A stretch of DNA of 64,000 bases from Isoetes taiwanensis (lineage: Eukaryota; Streptophyta; Lycopodiopsida; Isoetales; Isoetaceae): assembly GCA_021234155.1 (NCBI GenBank), contig JAJEKV010000085.1, positions 2,676,706 to 2,740,705 of the forward strand, given 5' to 3'. The position numbers were made by a program, and so were the translations under genes. Shown here piece after piece: positions 1 through 9,492 of the stretch. The stretch's first letter is position 1. Each line of letters begins with the position of its first letter. The notes beneath the pieces are model-generated. The model was not told where the DNA came from. It did no database searches and saw only the letters and a list, made by a program, of their open reading frames with translations.

Positions 1-299
1 TCCGTAGAAAATTTTTCGATATGGATCAAGTTTTGCCACCGGGTAGTTTGTAAAATCCAGAAGTAAGAGGACATGAGCCTCTCTCTTCTGTTGCCATTTG
101 TGAAACATATTCAGGAAGAAAGGTCGGAGATTATTGTGTCTCCATGCTTCAGGCTTCTTGAGAATCTTTTTAAGTGCAGATGCATGAATGACTTCCTGTT
201 AGCTGAATAAAGATGTCTTCCTCTTCAATTCTTGGAAGATTTGAGTCCTCACTATCCGAGTCTTCTGCTACTCCCATTCCTCTATCATCAGCTCCACAC
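1..299 (-). mobile_element. probable 3' continuation of the LINE
   Basis: The minus strand keeps short coding-like stretches that continue the LINE described to the right, but every frame is interrupted. No poly-A tail (poly-T on the plus strand) is seen, so the element probably runs out of the window. No separate gene is supported here. Confidence 0.35.
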
Positions 300-1240
300 C
301 TATTGAGTCTCTTCATGGCATCTGTGTAACATATCATCATCAGCAGTTAGATTAAGAACAAAGAATTCATAATTACCCTGAAATCTACCAAAGGCATTCC
401 ATCCTTTATCATAATTCTTTCCTCTCAAGGACTTGTGTGCCACTGCTGAGTTAGCCAATTCTGCTAAAAATGTTTGTTTAAGCCATATGAGATTGGGATT
501 CTTGTTTTCCATTGCCACCCTGTTTCTGTGCTTCCACAACGCCCCTTGACTCAAAGACCTTGTTATACATAATATTCTGTTATCTGTATTGAGAAAGTCT
601 ATAAGACCCTGTTCCCCAATTGTTGCTTTGTTAATCTGAGTAGTCCAGTTCCAAAATTCTGTAATAACCTGATACTGAAACACATGATTTGAAGTTTCTA
701 TCTCTCCACATCCCATTGGACAATTCTGTGAGATATTAGGATCCATCTTATGTCTTCTCGAATTTGTTGTTAACCCTTGATGTAGTATGAGCCACCTAAA
801 TGTCTTAATTTTGTTTGCATTATAACTTTTCCATCCTTTTTTGCAGACTGCTGCCAAAGTCTCTTCTTCACAATTCCATAACAAAGTTGCCTTAGAGGGT
901 TTATGATTGATTAATGCCCTATAATTTCCTTTACCGAATATATTTCTTTATCCTTTAAATGCCACTGATTAGTAGTACTTGCCAATTCATCCACATGTCT
1001 AATTTTCTCCAGTACTACATTGTAGATCTTCCTGTCTAGATGTGACCCTTTGGTTAACTCAGCTACTTTATCCCAAGGTTTCTATCCATGTGTTTCATCC
1101 CAAAGGTCACCAATCTGTCTTATTCCAGCCTGGTACCATTGCATATACTTCTTAGGATGCATTAAAGCCAAGCAATCATTCTCATTGTTTACAATACCTG
1201 GATGCCAAAAGAAATTTACCTCTTTAGATTTGGTGTCAAT
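300..1240 (-). pseudogene. LINE ORF2 C-terminal part, zf-RVT-like zinc-binding region
   Basis: This is the tail of a LINE ORF2 protein, downstream of the reverse transcriptase. A 194-residue open frame (884 to 300) holds the pattern usual for the plant zf-RVT domain: a K.FRWLILHQ stretch, a CPMGC pair, then ET..H and a Trp-rich end. The second half of the zinc site is poor because the Cys expected after the His is a Tyr. A second stretch near 1230-1050 (NFFWHPGIV, QIGDLWDETHG) precedes it but is out of frame. Stops and shifts separate the pieces, so this is a decayed copy. The link to the reverse transcriptase at 2350-3525 is inferred from order and strand; about 1 kb of unrelated DNA lies between. 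Confidence 0.7.
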
Positions 1241-1244
1241 CAAG

Positions 1245-2240
1245 TATCCCATCGATCCGAGACATCGGATCGCCATTCTAGAATGGGACGAGCATGCAGG
1301 TTTTGCATGCATGCGGGCGGCGCATGCCCGTTCTGGTTGGGAGTTCGCTATTTTAGGCGTGTTTCTGCATCGACGTCTCATCGGCGCTTCCTCTTCTCTC
1401 AGCAGTACCTATTTCTCTTTGAATTGTTTTCCAGGCAGGGGAGGGGCTTCTTCCTGTCTGGTTTGGCCAATTTGGCGTTCTTTCATGCTGTCCTTTCCGG
1501 CCTTTAGCCTTCGTCCTATGACCTTCGTCCTCGATCTTAGTTTGTAAGGAAGTCCTTTGGTATTCGGCAGTTTGTTGGTTTCATTGCGAGTCCCATTCTA
1601 GAATCCCATCGATCCGAGACATCGGATCGCCATTCTAGAATGGGGACGAGCATCTGCGAGTTTTGCATGCATGCGGGCGGCGCATGCCCGTTACGGTTGG
1701 GAGTTAAGCTATTTTAGGCGTGTTTTACGCATCGGCGTCTCATCGGTAGCTTCCTCTTCTCTCGGCGATTACCTATTTCTCTTTGAACCCACCCTCCCCC
1801 TTCTTTGTTTTGTATTTTTATCGCGTGGCGCAGCGTAATCAACCCCTCCACTCACGGGAGGTTTGTTTTGTCTTGTTGTTTTGTTGGTGATGTGCGGTGC
1901 GGGTTAGCGGCGGCATCACGTTTTCGACTTCTCCATCCATTAGTGGGTTTTGGGGCGATTTTTTATGCCTTCACGTTTGTCTAAGCCCCTTGCGAAGGCT
2001 TATCACTAGGGTTTTCCTCGAAAACCCGAAAAGTGAGGTTTTTAATCCGGTGATAAGCTTTCGGCAGGTACACTAGCCCAATCTCTATTAGCATTGTATT
2101 TTGTTGGGGTCCAAATGATATAATTGGATTTTCCCTTTATTTTTTTGTGGGTAGTTCGCATGTGTGCGACTACCCATTATCCACCATTGTAGAAAATCTG
2201 CTGAGATGAATGAGAAGCAATTGGTTTCATGCGGGTCCCA
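1245..2240. mobile_element. insertion splitting the LINE, with an internal ~175-bp direct repeat
   Basis: Sequence unlike the LINE separates its reverse transcriptase from its zinc-binding tail. It holds two near-identical segments, about 1249-1424 and 1605-1785, each starting with a ClaI-like ATCGAT and an ATTCTAGAAT palindrome. They differ by many small indels. The motif CCATTCTAGAAT recurs at about 1575, 1632 and 2240, close to both edges. A hairpin (GGGTAG...CTACCC) lies at about 2152-2178. I find no primer site, terminal CA/TG or clear target duplication, so the class of element is unknown and the boundaries are approximate. Confidence 0.45.
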
Positions 2241-2349
2241 TTCTAGAATTGGAGGTTTATAGCATAGGGAAGCCGAGTTCCAAGCCTGAAACATTCTTCT
2301 CAAGATGGAGGATGTATTTGGACAAGGATTGAATTGGAAGTATGCAGAG

Positions 2350-3525
2350 TCAGGTATGGGCTGGGGATGGGGATTTATTCTGAACAGCTCTCCAAATCAT
2401 CTTAGCAGCCAAAGCTTGTGCCTGTAGGAATAAATCTTTGCATCCCATCCCTCCTTCTTTCCTAGATTTGGTTAGATCATCCCAAGCCACTTTATGTACC
2501 CCTTGCCAAATAGATTTCCTGATGGCTGCTTCAATCTTACCATATGAGGCGTTATCACCTATAATTGCAGAGGAGAAGTACACATGAGTGCTCCCAATTA
2601 CAGCATTAGCTATCTGAATTCTGCCTGCCAAGGACATGGAGGAAGAGCATGAGCCAAGCTTCTTTTTTATCCGAGTCACAATTGGATCCCAGAGTCCTTT
2701 GAGAGAATAATTTAATGCTAAAGGAATGCCCAATATTACTGTACCAGCATCCTTGTTTAGAATCTTAATTCCTTGCATAATTTTCTTTACAGACTCCAGT
2801 ATAATGGCACTTTTGTTTTTATTTAGACACACCCCAGATATCATACCAAATCTTTCCATTGCTGATAAAAAATTTTGGAGACTCTCACCTTCCTTCCTCA
2901 AAAAGACAAAAGTGTCGTCAGCATACTGCATTATTGAAAAAGTACCTTCCCCTCCTGGTAACTGCAGTGACTGAATGTCCCCTTTATCTTGCATATGTAA
3001 TACCAGTTTTTTCAATGCTTCTGCTACAATCAAGAAGAGGTAAGGGGCAAGAGGACAGCCTTGCCTTACCCCTCTTCTGCAAGGGAACTTATCAGTAGAG
3101 GATCCATTGATAATTAAAGCTGAAGATGCTGTTATATTGAATCCAAAAACTTTTTGATAGACCTTTTCAGATAATCCCAAATGGGCCATGGCTTTCTCCA
3201 ATAATTGCCAGCTGATTGTGTCATATGCTCTCCTGAAATCCAGCTTGAGCAACAAACATTCTTGTTTAGACAGTTTATTCCAGTGGAGTCCTTCAGCAGC
3301 CCCAATGTAATTGTCTAGGATGTTTCTTTGGGGGAGAAAAGTAGACTGACATGGATTAATTACATTGATAAGACAGGACTTCAGTCTGTTAGCAAGGATC
3401 TTAGCCAACACCTTGTAAGTGGTGTTTGTCAAGGAAATTGGCCTCCAATCACCTATATTTATTGGGCATCCCACTTTAGGTATCAAGGTAATGTAGCCAG
3501 CATTCATATCTACCTGGCTTGCCAT
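2350..3525 (-). pseudogene. LINE ORF2 reverse transcriptase domain
   Basis: RNA-directed DNA polymerase of a plant non-LTR (L1-type) retrotransposon. The 391-residue open frame carries the usual blocks in order: LIPKVG and DWRPISLTN, motif A (LDFRRAYDTISW), motif B (RGVRQGCPLAPYLF), and the catalytic QYADDTF box, followed by the thumb and a K..GG.G.KD motif. The catalytic Asp residues are present. The frame overlaps the endonuclease frame at 3510-3525, and the peptide reads naturally across the joint, so a small frameshift separates the two halves of one ORF2. It ends at the insertion near 2340. The element is therefore dead, although this domain is well kept. Confidence 0.92.
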
Positions 3526-4610
3526 GCACCCTGAATAAAAGTAATGAAGTCATCCTTCATGATCTTCCAAAATTCAACATAGAACTCAAGTTGGAATCCA
3601 TCTAGGTCTGGGCTCTTCTCATGTGCCATTGACTTTAGAGTTTCAATTATCTCCTTCTCCTCAGGTGTTTTCAGCATGTCTTTGTCTTTAATTTCTAACC
3701 CCTTGGGCAATTCCTTGAAGAAGTCATCAATTATTTTACTCTCTACCTCATAACTGCTGAAAAGGACTTGGTATTCCTTATGGAAGAATTTCTGTATCTC
3801 TGATTGGGAGACCAGGAATTTCCCTTGCTCATCTACCACCTGTACTATTCCATTATTTAGTATTTGACTTTTCGCTGTCCTGAAGAAAAAAGCTGAGCCT
3901 GCATCATCCACCTCATTTAGATATTTGCACCTACTCCTAATAGCCAAACTTTTAGCTTCTTCCTCTTCAATTTTCTTGACTTTTACCTCCAGTTCTGCCT
4001 CCTTTTCCTGCCAGATTCTGTTATCTTTGTCCTGAAATAACAATTTCCTGATCTCCCTCATGGCTTCATAGACTTCCTGCTTTTCCTTTTTCTTTTTCTT
4101 ATTCCACTCCTTTCCCCATACCTTGACCCAATCTTTAATCTTCTTAAGTTTGTGGACAAAGGAATTCATTGATTTAGTAAGGATGACCTTGGGGAGCTGA
4201 TTATAGAACACTGTGAAATCTTCATATAACTTTTTGTTTTGAAGCATCCCTGTATTAAATTTGAAAGGAGTATTAAAGCCTCCTTTCTGTGGAGTTGCCA
4301 TATTCTCTAGGAACTGAGGAAAGTGATCCGAGATGGAATTGCCAACATCACAAGAAGTAATTAGATTATCCCAGTCTTCTAGATCATTATTGCTTAAATA
4401 AAACCTGCCACCTTTGGTTCCATCTGCTGGGGTCCAGACATAATCTCCATTAGGTATGATCCAATTCCCTAAATTTGATGCTTCAAATTCAGGTAACCTG
4501 TGCTCCTGTACTAGGATGATATCTGCCTTCATCTCTTTTAATGCAATTAGAGCCCTTTTCCTTTTGAGAGGACCTTTAATTCCTCTCAGATTCCATGTTG
4601 TAATTCTCAT
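3510..4610 (-). pseudogene. LINE ORF2 N-terminus: AP endonuclease with internal deletion, plus linker
   Basis: Start of ORF2: MRITTWNLRGIKGPLKR is the usual opening of a plant LINE apurinic endonuclease, followed by ILVQEHRLP. The frame then jumps from DGTKGG straight to a RFYLSNN and SISDHFP block, which normally lies near the end of the domain. The middle, including the usual GDFN catalytic strand, is missing, probably 130-160 residues. The rest is the charged Lys/Glu linker leading to the reverse transcriptase, ending with the EKSPDLDGFQLEFY stretch that normally precedes it. The protein keeps its frame over 366 residues, so the deletion was in frame or is seen across a compensating joint. 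Cleavage activity would be lost. Confidence 0.88.
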
Positions 4611-4647
4611 TGGGCAACTAGTTTCTTTTTGCCTTGACTTCTCAAAT

Positions 4648-6751
4648 TCAAGGCAGGGCTATTTTCAGAGAAATGGACAACTTTAACTCCTTTTTTCCTT
4701 GTATGGGGGTATAGAACTTCTCATTTTCTCCCCTCCTAGATAGGCTTAATGGCCTACTATTCAATCCTGAATTAGTTTCAAGGCCATCTAGCAGGAATTG
4801 ACCAGGTGGACTTATTGGTCTATTTACTCCAATTCCCAGGCCACCTGGAGATGTTATCCCTTCCTTTCTTGGTGTAAAAAAAATTCTCTCCATCCTTAAC
4901 CTTACTCTGCTGCTTTTCTGTTAGCTCAGTCAAGATTTTCCTAAATGGACTTAATGGCCTATTGTACTCAATTTCCAGGCCATCTAGCAAGGGCTGACCA
5001 GGTGGACTTATTGGTCTGTTTTCATCTATTCCCAGGCCATCTGGAGATGTTATCCTACCTTTCGTTGGTGTAGAAAAATTCTCTTCCTTATCTCCTTTAC
5101 CATCTACAGCCAAATTCAATTTTTTTCCCAATGGACTTATTGGCCTATTGACACAGTTGTCAATTTCCAGGCCATTGGGATGCATCATCTCATGTTGGCT
5201 ATTGTTGACTACCTCCTGGCCCGTAGGACTTATAGGATCAGTGGTCAATGTGTCTTCGTCTAAGGAAAACTTGATCTCCTCAGTCCCTTTGTCCATACTG
5301 TCTTCCAGATTGCTTTCAAATTCCATAGGAGATTTGGTGAAGAATTTGTATTTTCCTTCAAGTTCACCACAGTTCGAGGAAGCAAGAGGAGTATTTGGCA
5401 CAACCTCCTTATCCATATCCTCTTGTCTCTCTATAAGCTCAAGCAATATATCATGCATTTCCTTGTCCTCCACAACATTTTGTCCCTCTGACTGTTTTGG
5501 GGGAGAGAAATGTAAGTTAATTGGGCTTATATATTCTCCTCTGGAGCAGTCTCCTTTAAGCAACACTGTCCCCCCTGCTGAGATCTCTGAATCAGAAGAT
5601 TCAGGGTAAGCATTGATTGGTGGGAATGTGGGTTCAGCAATGGTCAAGGTATTACTCCTTAGCAAATGAGCAGGAGTAATACAAAGACTACCTGGTTGGA
5701 CCAGGTCCTTCCCTTTAATTTCATCACTGTTTACAGCCTTGACTAGGACCTTGACTTTTTCTGCCATTTTAACATTATCATTTTTCTTCTTCCACACTTT
5801 CCTAAGTTTACCTGCTTCCATTTTGTCCTTTTCCATTTCTTCCTTTAATTGTTTGGCCCTTTGCTTTCTTGCTTTTTTATAAGCACTTCCATTCTTTTTC
5901 TTTTTCCAGGTTGATAGGGTCCAGCTTTCTTTAGCAATTGTTGACCCAGTTTGTTTCAGGTTGGGCTCGGGAAGTTCATTATATATTTTGTTAATCCTTT
6001 GTCCCCCGACAAACTCCCCCAATGTAATCTCAATCCACATATACCACAAGGAATGGGCAGACCAGACCATTGAAGCTTTAGAACTTTCTCCCCTCCATAA
6101 TAATCTTTGTAGTTAAGCTCCTTAGGAATATCTTTTAGAATGTCTAGTTGCACCCATATCCTAGGAGCTCTTTATGGGATTGCCTCCCATCCAATGTATT
6201 CCCCTATCCCAAAAATAGGGTCTTGAATATGTCCTCATGCCGATTACATAGGGACCCAGACCACAAGCAGAGCATGAAGCCAGGTGGAATAGTTCCTTGA
6301 GATCATTTGGGTCGAATTTAGCATTCCACTTTTGAAAGTAGAATTGAGTATTGGCCTTGAATATGGTTGCTTTCTTTAACAAGAATTGGACTGTCCGTGT
6401 GTCTCCACATTCTACCACAAAAAAAGGAAAATCAAGCCAAAACATATTTCTGATACTCACATTCTTCCCCATCTTAGTTAATTCCATTCTTATGTCACAA
6501 AGCCGGACACCCTCATGCCTTATGCACCCAATTACTGCCTTCGATTCTAGCTCCTTTAACCTCTTAGGTACAAATTCATGCTTTAGAGAAGGAATACCTC
6601 TGAATTCCGGTTTGGCTCTGTGCTCCTGTTTCTACAGCATTCGCCTTTGTTCCCGATTGACCTCGTCCAGGAGAGGCTGCACCAGGTGGCTTTGCATTTG
6701 GATCGGAGAAATGGTTTGTGATCTGGTCCTTCTTGCTGAGCTCTCTGCCAT
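4648..6751 (-). pseudogene. LINE ORF1 (gag-like, DUF4283/zinc-knuckle type), frame-broken
   Basis: First ORF of the LINE. The likely start is the ATG at 6751 (MAESSARRTRSQ). Frames then break several times: 6487-6161 holds a DUF4283-like region (FPFFVVECGDTRTVQ, KWNAKFDPNDL), 6153-5956 gives a hydrophobic stretch with CGICGL that resembles the start of the CCHC_4 knuckle, and 6070-4820 gives a 416-residue charged tail. The tail has Lys/Glu-rich segments and then a repeated proline motif, RPISPPGQ.LLDGLE, present about four times between roughly 4.75 and 5.25 kb. ORF1 proteins bind the LINE RNA. Order, strand and spacing to the endonuclease ORF at 4610 support one element. The exact number of lesions cannot be settled by eye. 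Confidence 0.75.
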
Positions 6752-6998
6752 GGTAGGAATCAACCAGTCGCCACAAACAAAAAATGGCTTTTCATCTTTC
6801 TGCATACCTTTTCCTGTCAACATCTTGATCATTTTCATGAGATGTGACATCTCCCGAAAAAGTTATGCCATAACAGACCCTAGATTCACATTCCCAATAT
6901 TTCCTGTACCATGTACTGCTAAATCTGACCCTGCACCATTATCCCCTTTGGTCGTACGTCCTGTCCCCTGTGTTCCCTGCATAGGTCCCACTGCTGGA

Positions 6999-7157
6999 TG
7001 TAACAGGCCCATGGTAGACCGCTCGAGTATTCGAACCTTGAATGTGCCTGTGGGGCGTTCCCGAGACACCGGCATAAATGGGTAGAAGCGACTACTCATA
7101 AACGTCTAAGCGGTTTTGCCCAGTTGGTTTACGGGCATGTCGGTTAGGAACGTTACA
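6999..7157 (+). repeat. TRIM 5' LTR
   Basis: Starts TGTAACAGGCCC and ends GAACGTTACA, that is TG...CA. It matches the right-hand copy at 7347-7506 nearly end to end. Confidence 0.82.
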
Positions 7158-7159
7158 GT

Positions 7160-7171
7160 TGGTATCAGAGC
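7160..7171 (+). promoter_or_regulatory. primer-binding site (tRNA-iMet) of the TRIM
   Basis: TGGTATCAGAGC, complementary to the 3' end of plant initiator Met-tRNA, placed two bases after the left LTR. This placement is diagnostic of an LTR-type retroelement. Confidence 0.88.
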
Positions 7172-7284
7172 AGGTCTCGAGTTCAAGTCTCCATGGGTGC
7201 CTATATGCATGGGTAATTTGCAAAGACTTGGTAATCATTGTGACATGGTATGACATAGACATGGTATGGCCTTGGATGCTCGAG

Positions 7285-7356
7285 GACGAGCATAGTTCTA
7301 GTGGGAGAGAGTGTAACGGGACGAGCATAGTTCTAGTGGGAGAGAGTGTAACGGGC
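7285..7356 (+). repeat. tandem duplication of the TRIM polypurine tract and LTR start
   Basis: A 36-bp block (GACGAGCATAGTTC... to GTGTAACGGG) is present twice head to tail, so the element has two consecutive polypurine tract/LTR-start junctions. Only the second is followed by a full LTR. Confidence 0.85.
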
Positions 7357-7506
7357 CCATGGTAGACCGCTCGAGTATTCGAACCTTGAATGTGCACAGT
7401 GAGGCGTTCACGAGACACCGGCATAAATGGGTACCGAAGCGACTACTCATAAGCGTCTAGGCGATTTTGCCCGGTTGGTTTTGGGCATGTCGGTTAGGAA
7501 CGTTAC
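7347..7506 (+). repeat. TRIM 3' LTR
   Basis: Starts TGTAACGGGCCC after the polypurine tract. It is nearly identical to 6999-7157 but ends CGTTACC rather than CGTTACA, so the last base has changed. Confidence 0.8.
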
Positions 7507-8930
7507 CTTTGGACCCTCAATTCGATTCACCATCTTGACTCACCTTTCTTCCTTTCTCTACCAAGATGGCGCTGCTAGTGCCATCCCCCATCTATTCCCC
7601 TACTTATCTCAAAGGCTGCAATATCAAACAACATTTGCATTGATGATTTTGAGCCATGTTAAAAGCATCCCTAGGCCTTCGCGGTTAGAAAGTTACATTA
7701 CTCAAAGTCACTTGATGAGCTTCCCGAACAAAATTTTTGGAAAATTGTATCATCGTATTGTTGCTTCTTTCTCATCATACTCTTTGCATAATGTCAATGT
7801 ATAAACCTAACAAAATGTTCACTAATATAGTAAACTATCTCATGTTCATCACATGAAGCATTTCAGTTAGATTACAATAAATTTACACTCACTTGAACAA
7901 ACAACTATTGGCCTCACACAATCTCTAAATAATAAGAGACTTATATATGACACATATATAAGTTTATGCATTTTGACACCTGTTGAATAAATTTGATTCA
8001 AAGTACATCACATAAAGTTGAAATCTCTACGTGCATGCACATGCAAGTCATGTAAAATTGCTCTACATGTGTCATGTACCAAGACTTTATTCCATTTATC
8101 TCAACCATCTACTTTATGCATTCTTTGGATCACATATAAATGCACGTTGTACAAGTTTGGCCTAACTTGTATTATAACTCCTTGTGATTTACAATCTAAG
8201 AATGTACATAACCTAATTCCCTCGTGCAAGAATTTAATGCTGCATATGCATATTATAGATCAAGTCAAACACAAAAGTGCGAAATGACATGGACACATTG
8301 TATTAGATATACAGATATGTTATTCATTAATTAATTATGTGCTATTGGACACCACATATCTCCTAAAGTAAGCATGATGGCTTTTACCGTCATAATCGTG
8401 GTGGTTTGTGTCTAATTATAACTACAAAACCTCTTTATACAATTTTTGATGACACTAAAGCATTAAGTAAAGGTCTATGGGATGTCAAATTGGTTAAGTG
8501 GACTGCTTAACAAAACCCAGTTTATGCTAGGGGTAGGAGCAGTTGATAGTACTAGGAAAAGAGAACTTGATGGTCAGAGCATATGGCCCCAGTTGTTTTG
8601 TCCAGGGTCCTGTATGTAGACGAGGGAATTATTCCTTGCTTTCGAGAAGAAGATAGATAGATAGAGAAGAAGGTAGATAGATAGATAGAAAGAAGAAAAT
8701 GAAAGAATAGATTTTTAAGAACATATACTAAAGCCAAACCGAAGCCTATATACTTGATATATTGAGTAAACCTACAAGGATGGGATAGTATAGTTGACAC
8801 ATATACAGGCGAAAAAAGACCAGAGAAAAGAAATAAAATATTTGAAAAGAACCCAAGAAAGAGAAAAAAAATAAACCGAGTTGCATTTCTAAGCCTTTTC
8901 ATCCTCCCCTCTTCCCTTCCGGTCGCCGCC
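7507..8930. other. AT-rich intergenic spacer with a GATA microsatellite
   Basis: No supported gene. The open frames here are short and have plant-spacer composition. An (AGAT)n tract with interruptions lies at about 8648-8692. Confidence 0.6.
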
Positions 8931-9492
8931 CAAGGCCTGTAGATCTTGCACAGATCCGTTCTAAGCCAGTTCTCTGATCCCCATTCCTTATCTTGGACCC
9001 TTTTCGCCATATCTACTTCCCCCAGATCACACCATCGCTGCTGTTTTTTTTTTATCTGGCTCGATCCGGTGCTTCTCGTCTCAGTCTTCAGTAACCACTC
9101 AGCATCTCTTCTTTACCCTAAATCTTAGCTGTTTTGGCGTTTTGGGTCTTTCTCAGAATCCTTTGTAATGCAAAAAAGAAATTTTCGTTGCCCTAGATGG
9201 TTTGTGGATTTGAAGCTTTTCGGTAATTCTTTATGGTGGGATTGGACACTTGGAGCTGTGATTTTCTAGTGGCGGATTCTAGATAAGTTCAAACTTGTTG
9301 CAAATTACCAAATGCAGGAACCTGGTTTATTGACACTGAAGAATAGTGGCATAGGGTTTGTTTATTGTCTTACTGGATTAGGTTGGAAAGCAAGTGAAAC
9401 GGATCACATCAAGTTTTGCGTGGTGCCAGACCCTTTTTAAGAGCAGGCAGTATTACTTTCTTCTTCTTGGCAGAGTATATGAATAGTTTGAT
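8930..9492 (+). promoter_or_regulatory. promoter and 5' leader of TBCCD1 (probable)
   Basis: A pyrimidine-rich tract at about 9030-9130 resembles a plant 5' leader. A possible leader intron runs from a GTAATT donor at about 9222 to an AAATGCAG acceptor at about 9324. There is no convincing TATA box at a fixed distance, so the start of transcription is not placed. Confidence 0.4.

Larger units (their letters stand above)
6999..7506 (+). mobile_element. TRIM (terminal-repeat retrotransposon in miniature)
   Basis: A complete 508-bp non-coding LTR retroelement. Two direct repeats of about 159 bp flank a ~190-bp centre. Each begins TGTAAC and ends near GTTAC(A). Directly after the left repeat is GTTGGTATCAGAGC, the classical plant primer-binding site for initiator Met-tRNA. 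Before the right repeat lies a purine-rich GTGGGAGAGAG polypurine tract. There is no coding capacity, as expected for TRIMs, which are moved by proteins of other elements. The LTRs differ by several substitutions and indels, so the insertion is not recent. It sits just upstream of LINE ORF1. I could not confirm a 5-bp target duplication. Confidence 0.85.

Noticed and set aside
1050-1547. 165-residue plus frame at the edge of the LINE insertion
   Set aside because: Crosses the LINE/insertion boundary and includes the direct repeat; no recognisable protein.
7160-7200. tRNA-like sequence
   Set aside because: It is the retroelement primer-binding site, not a tRNA; no cloverleaf.
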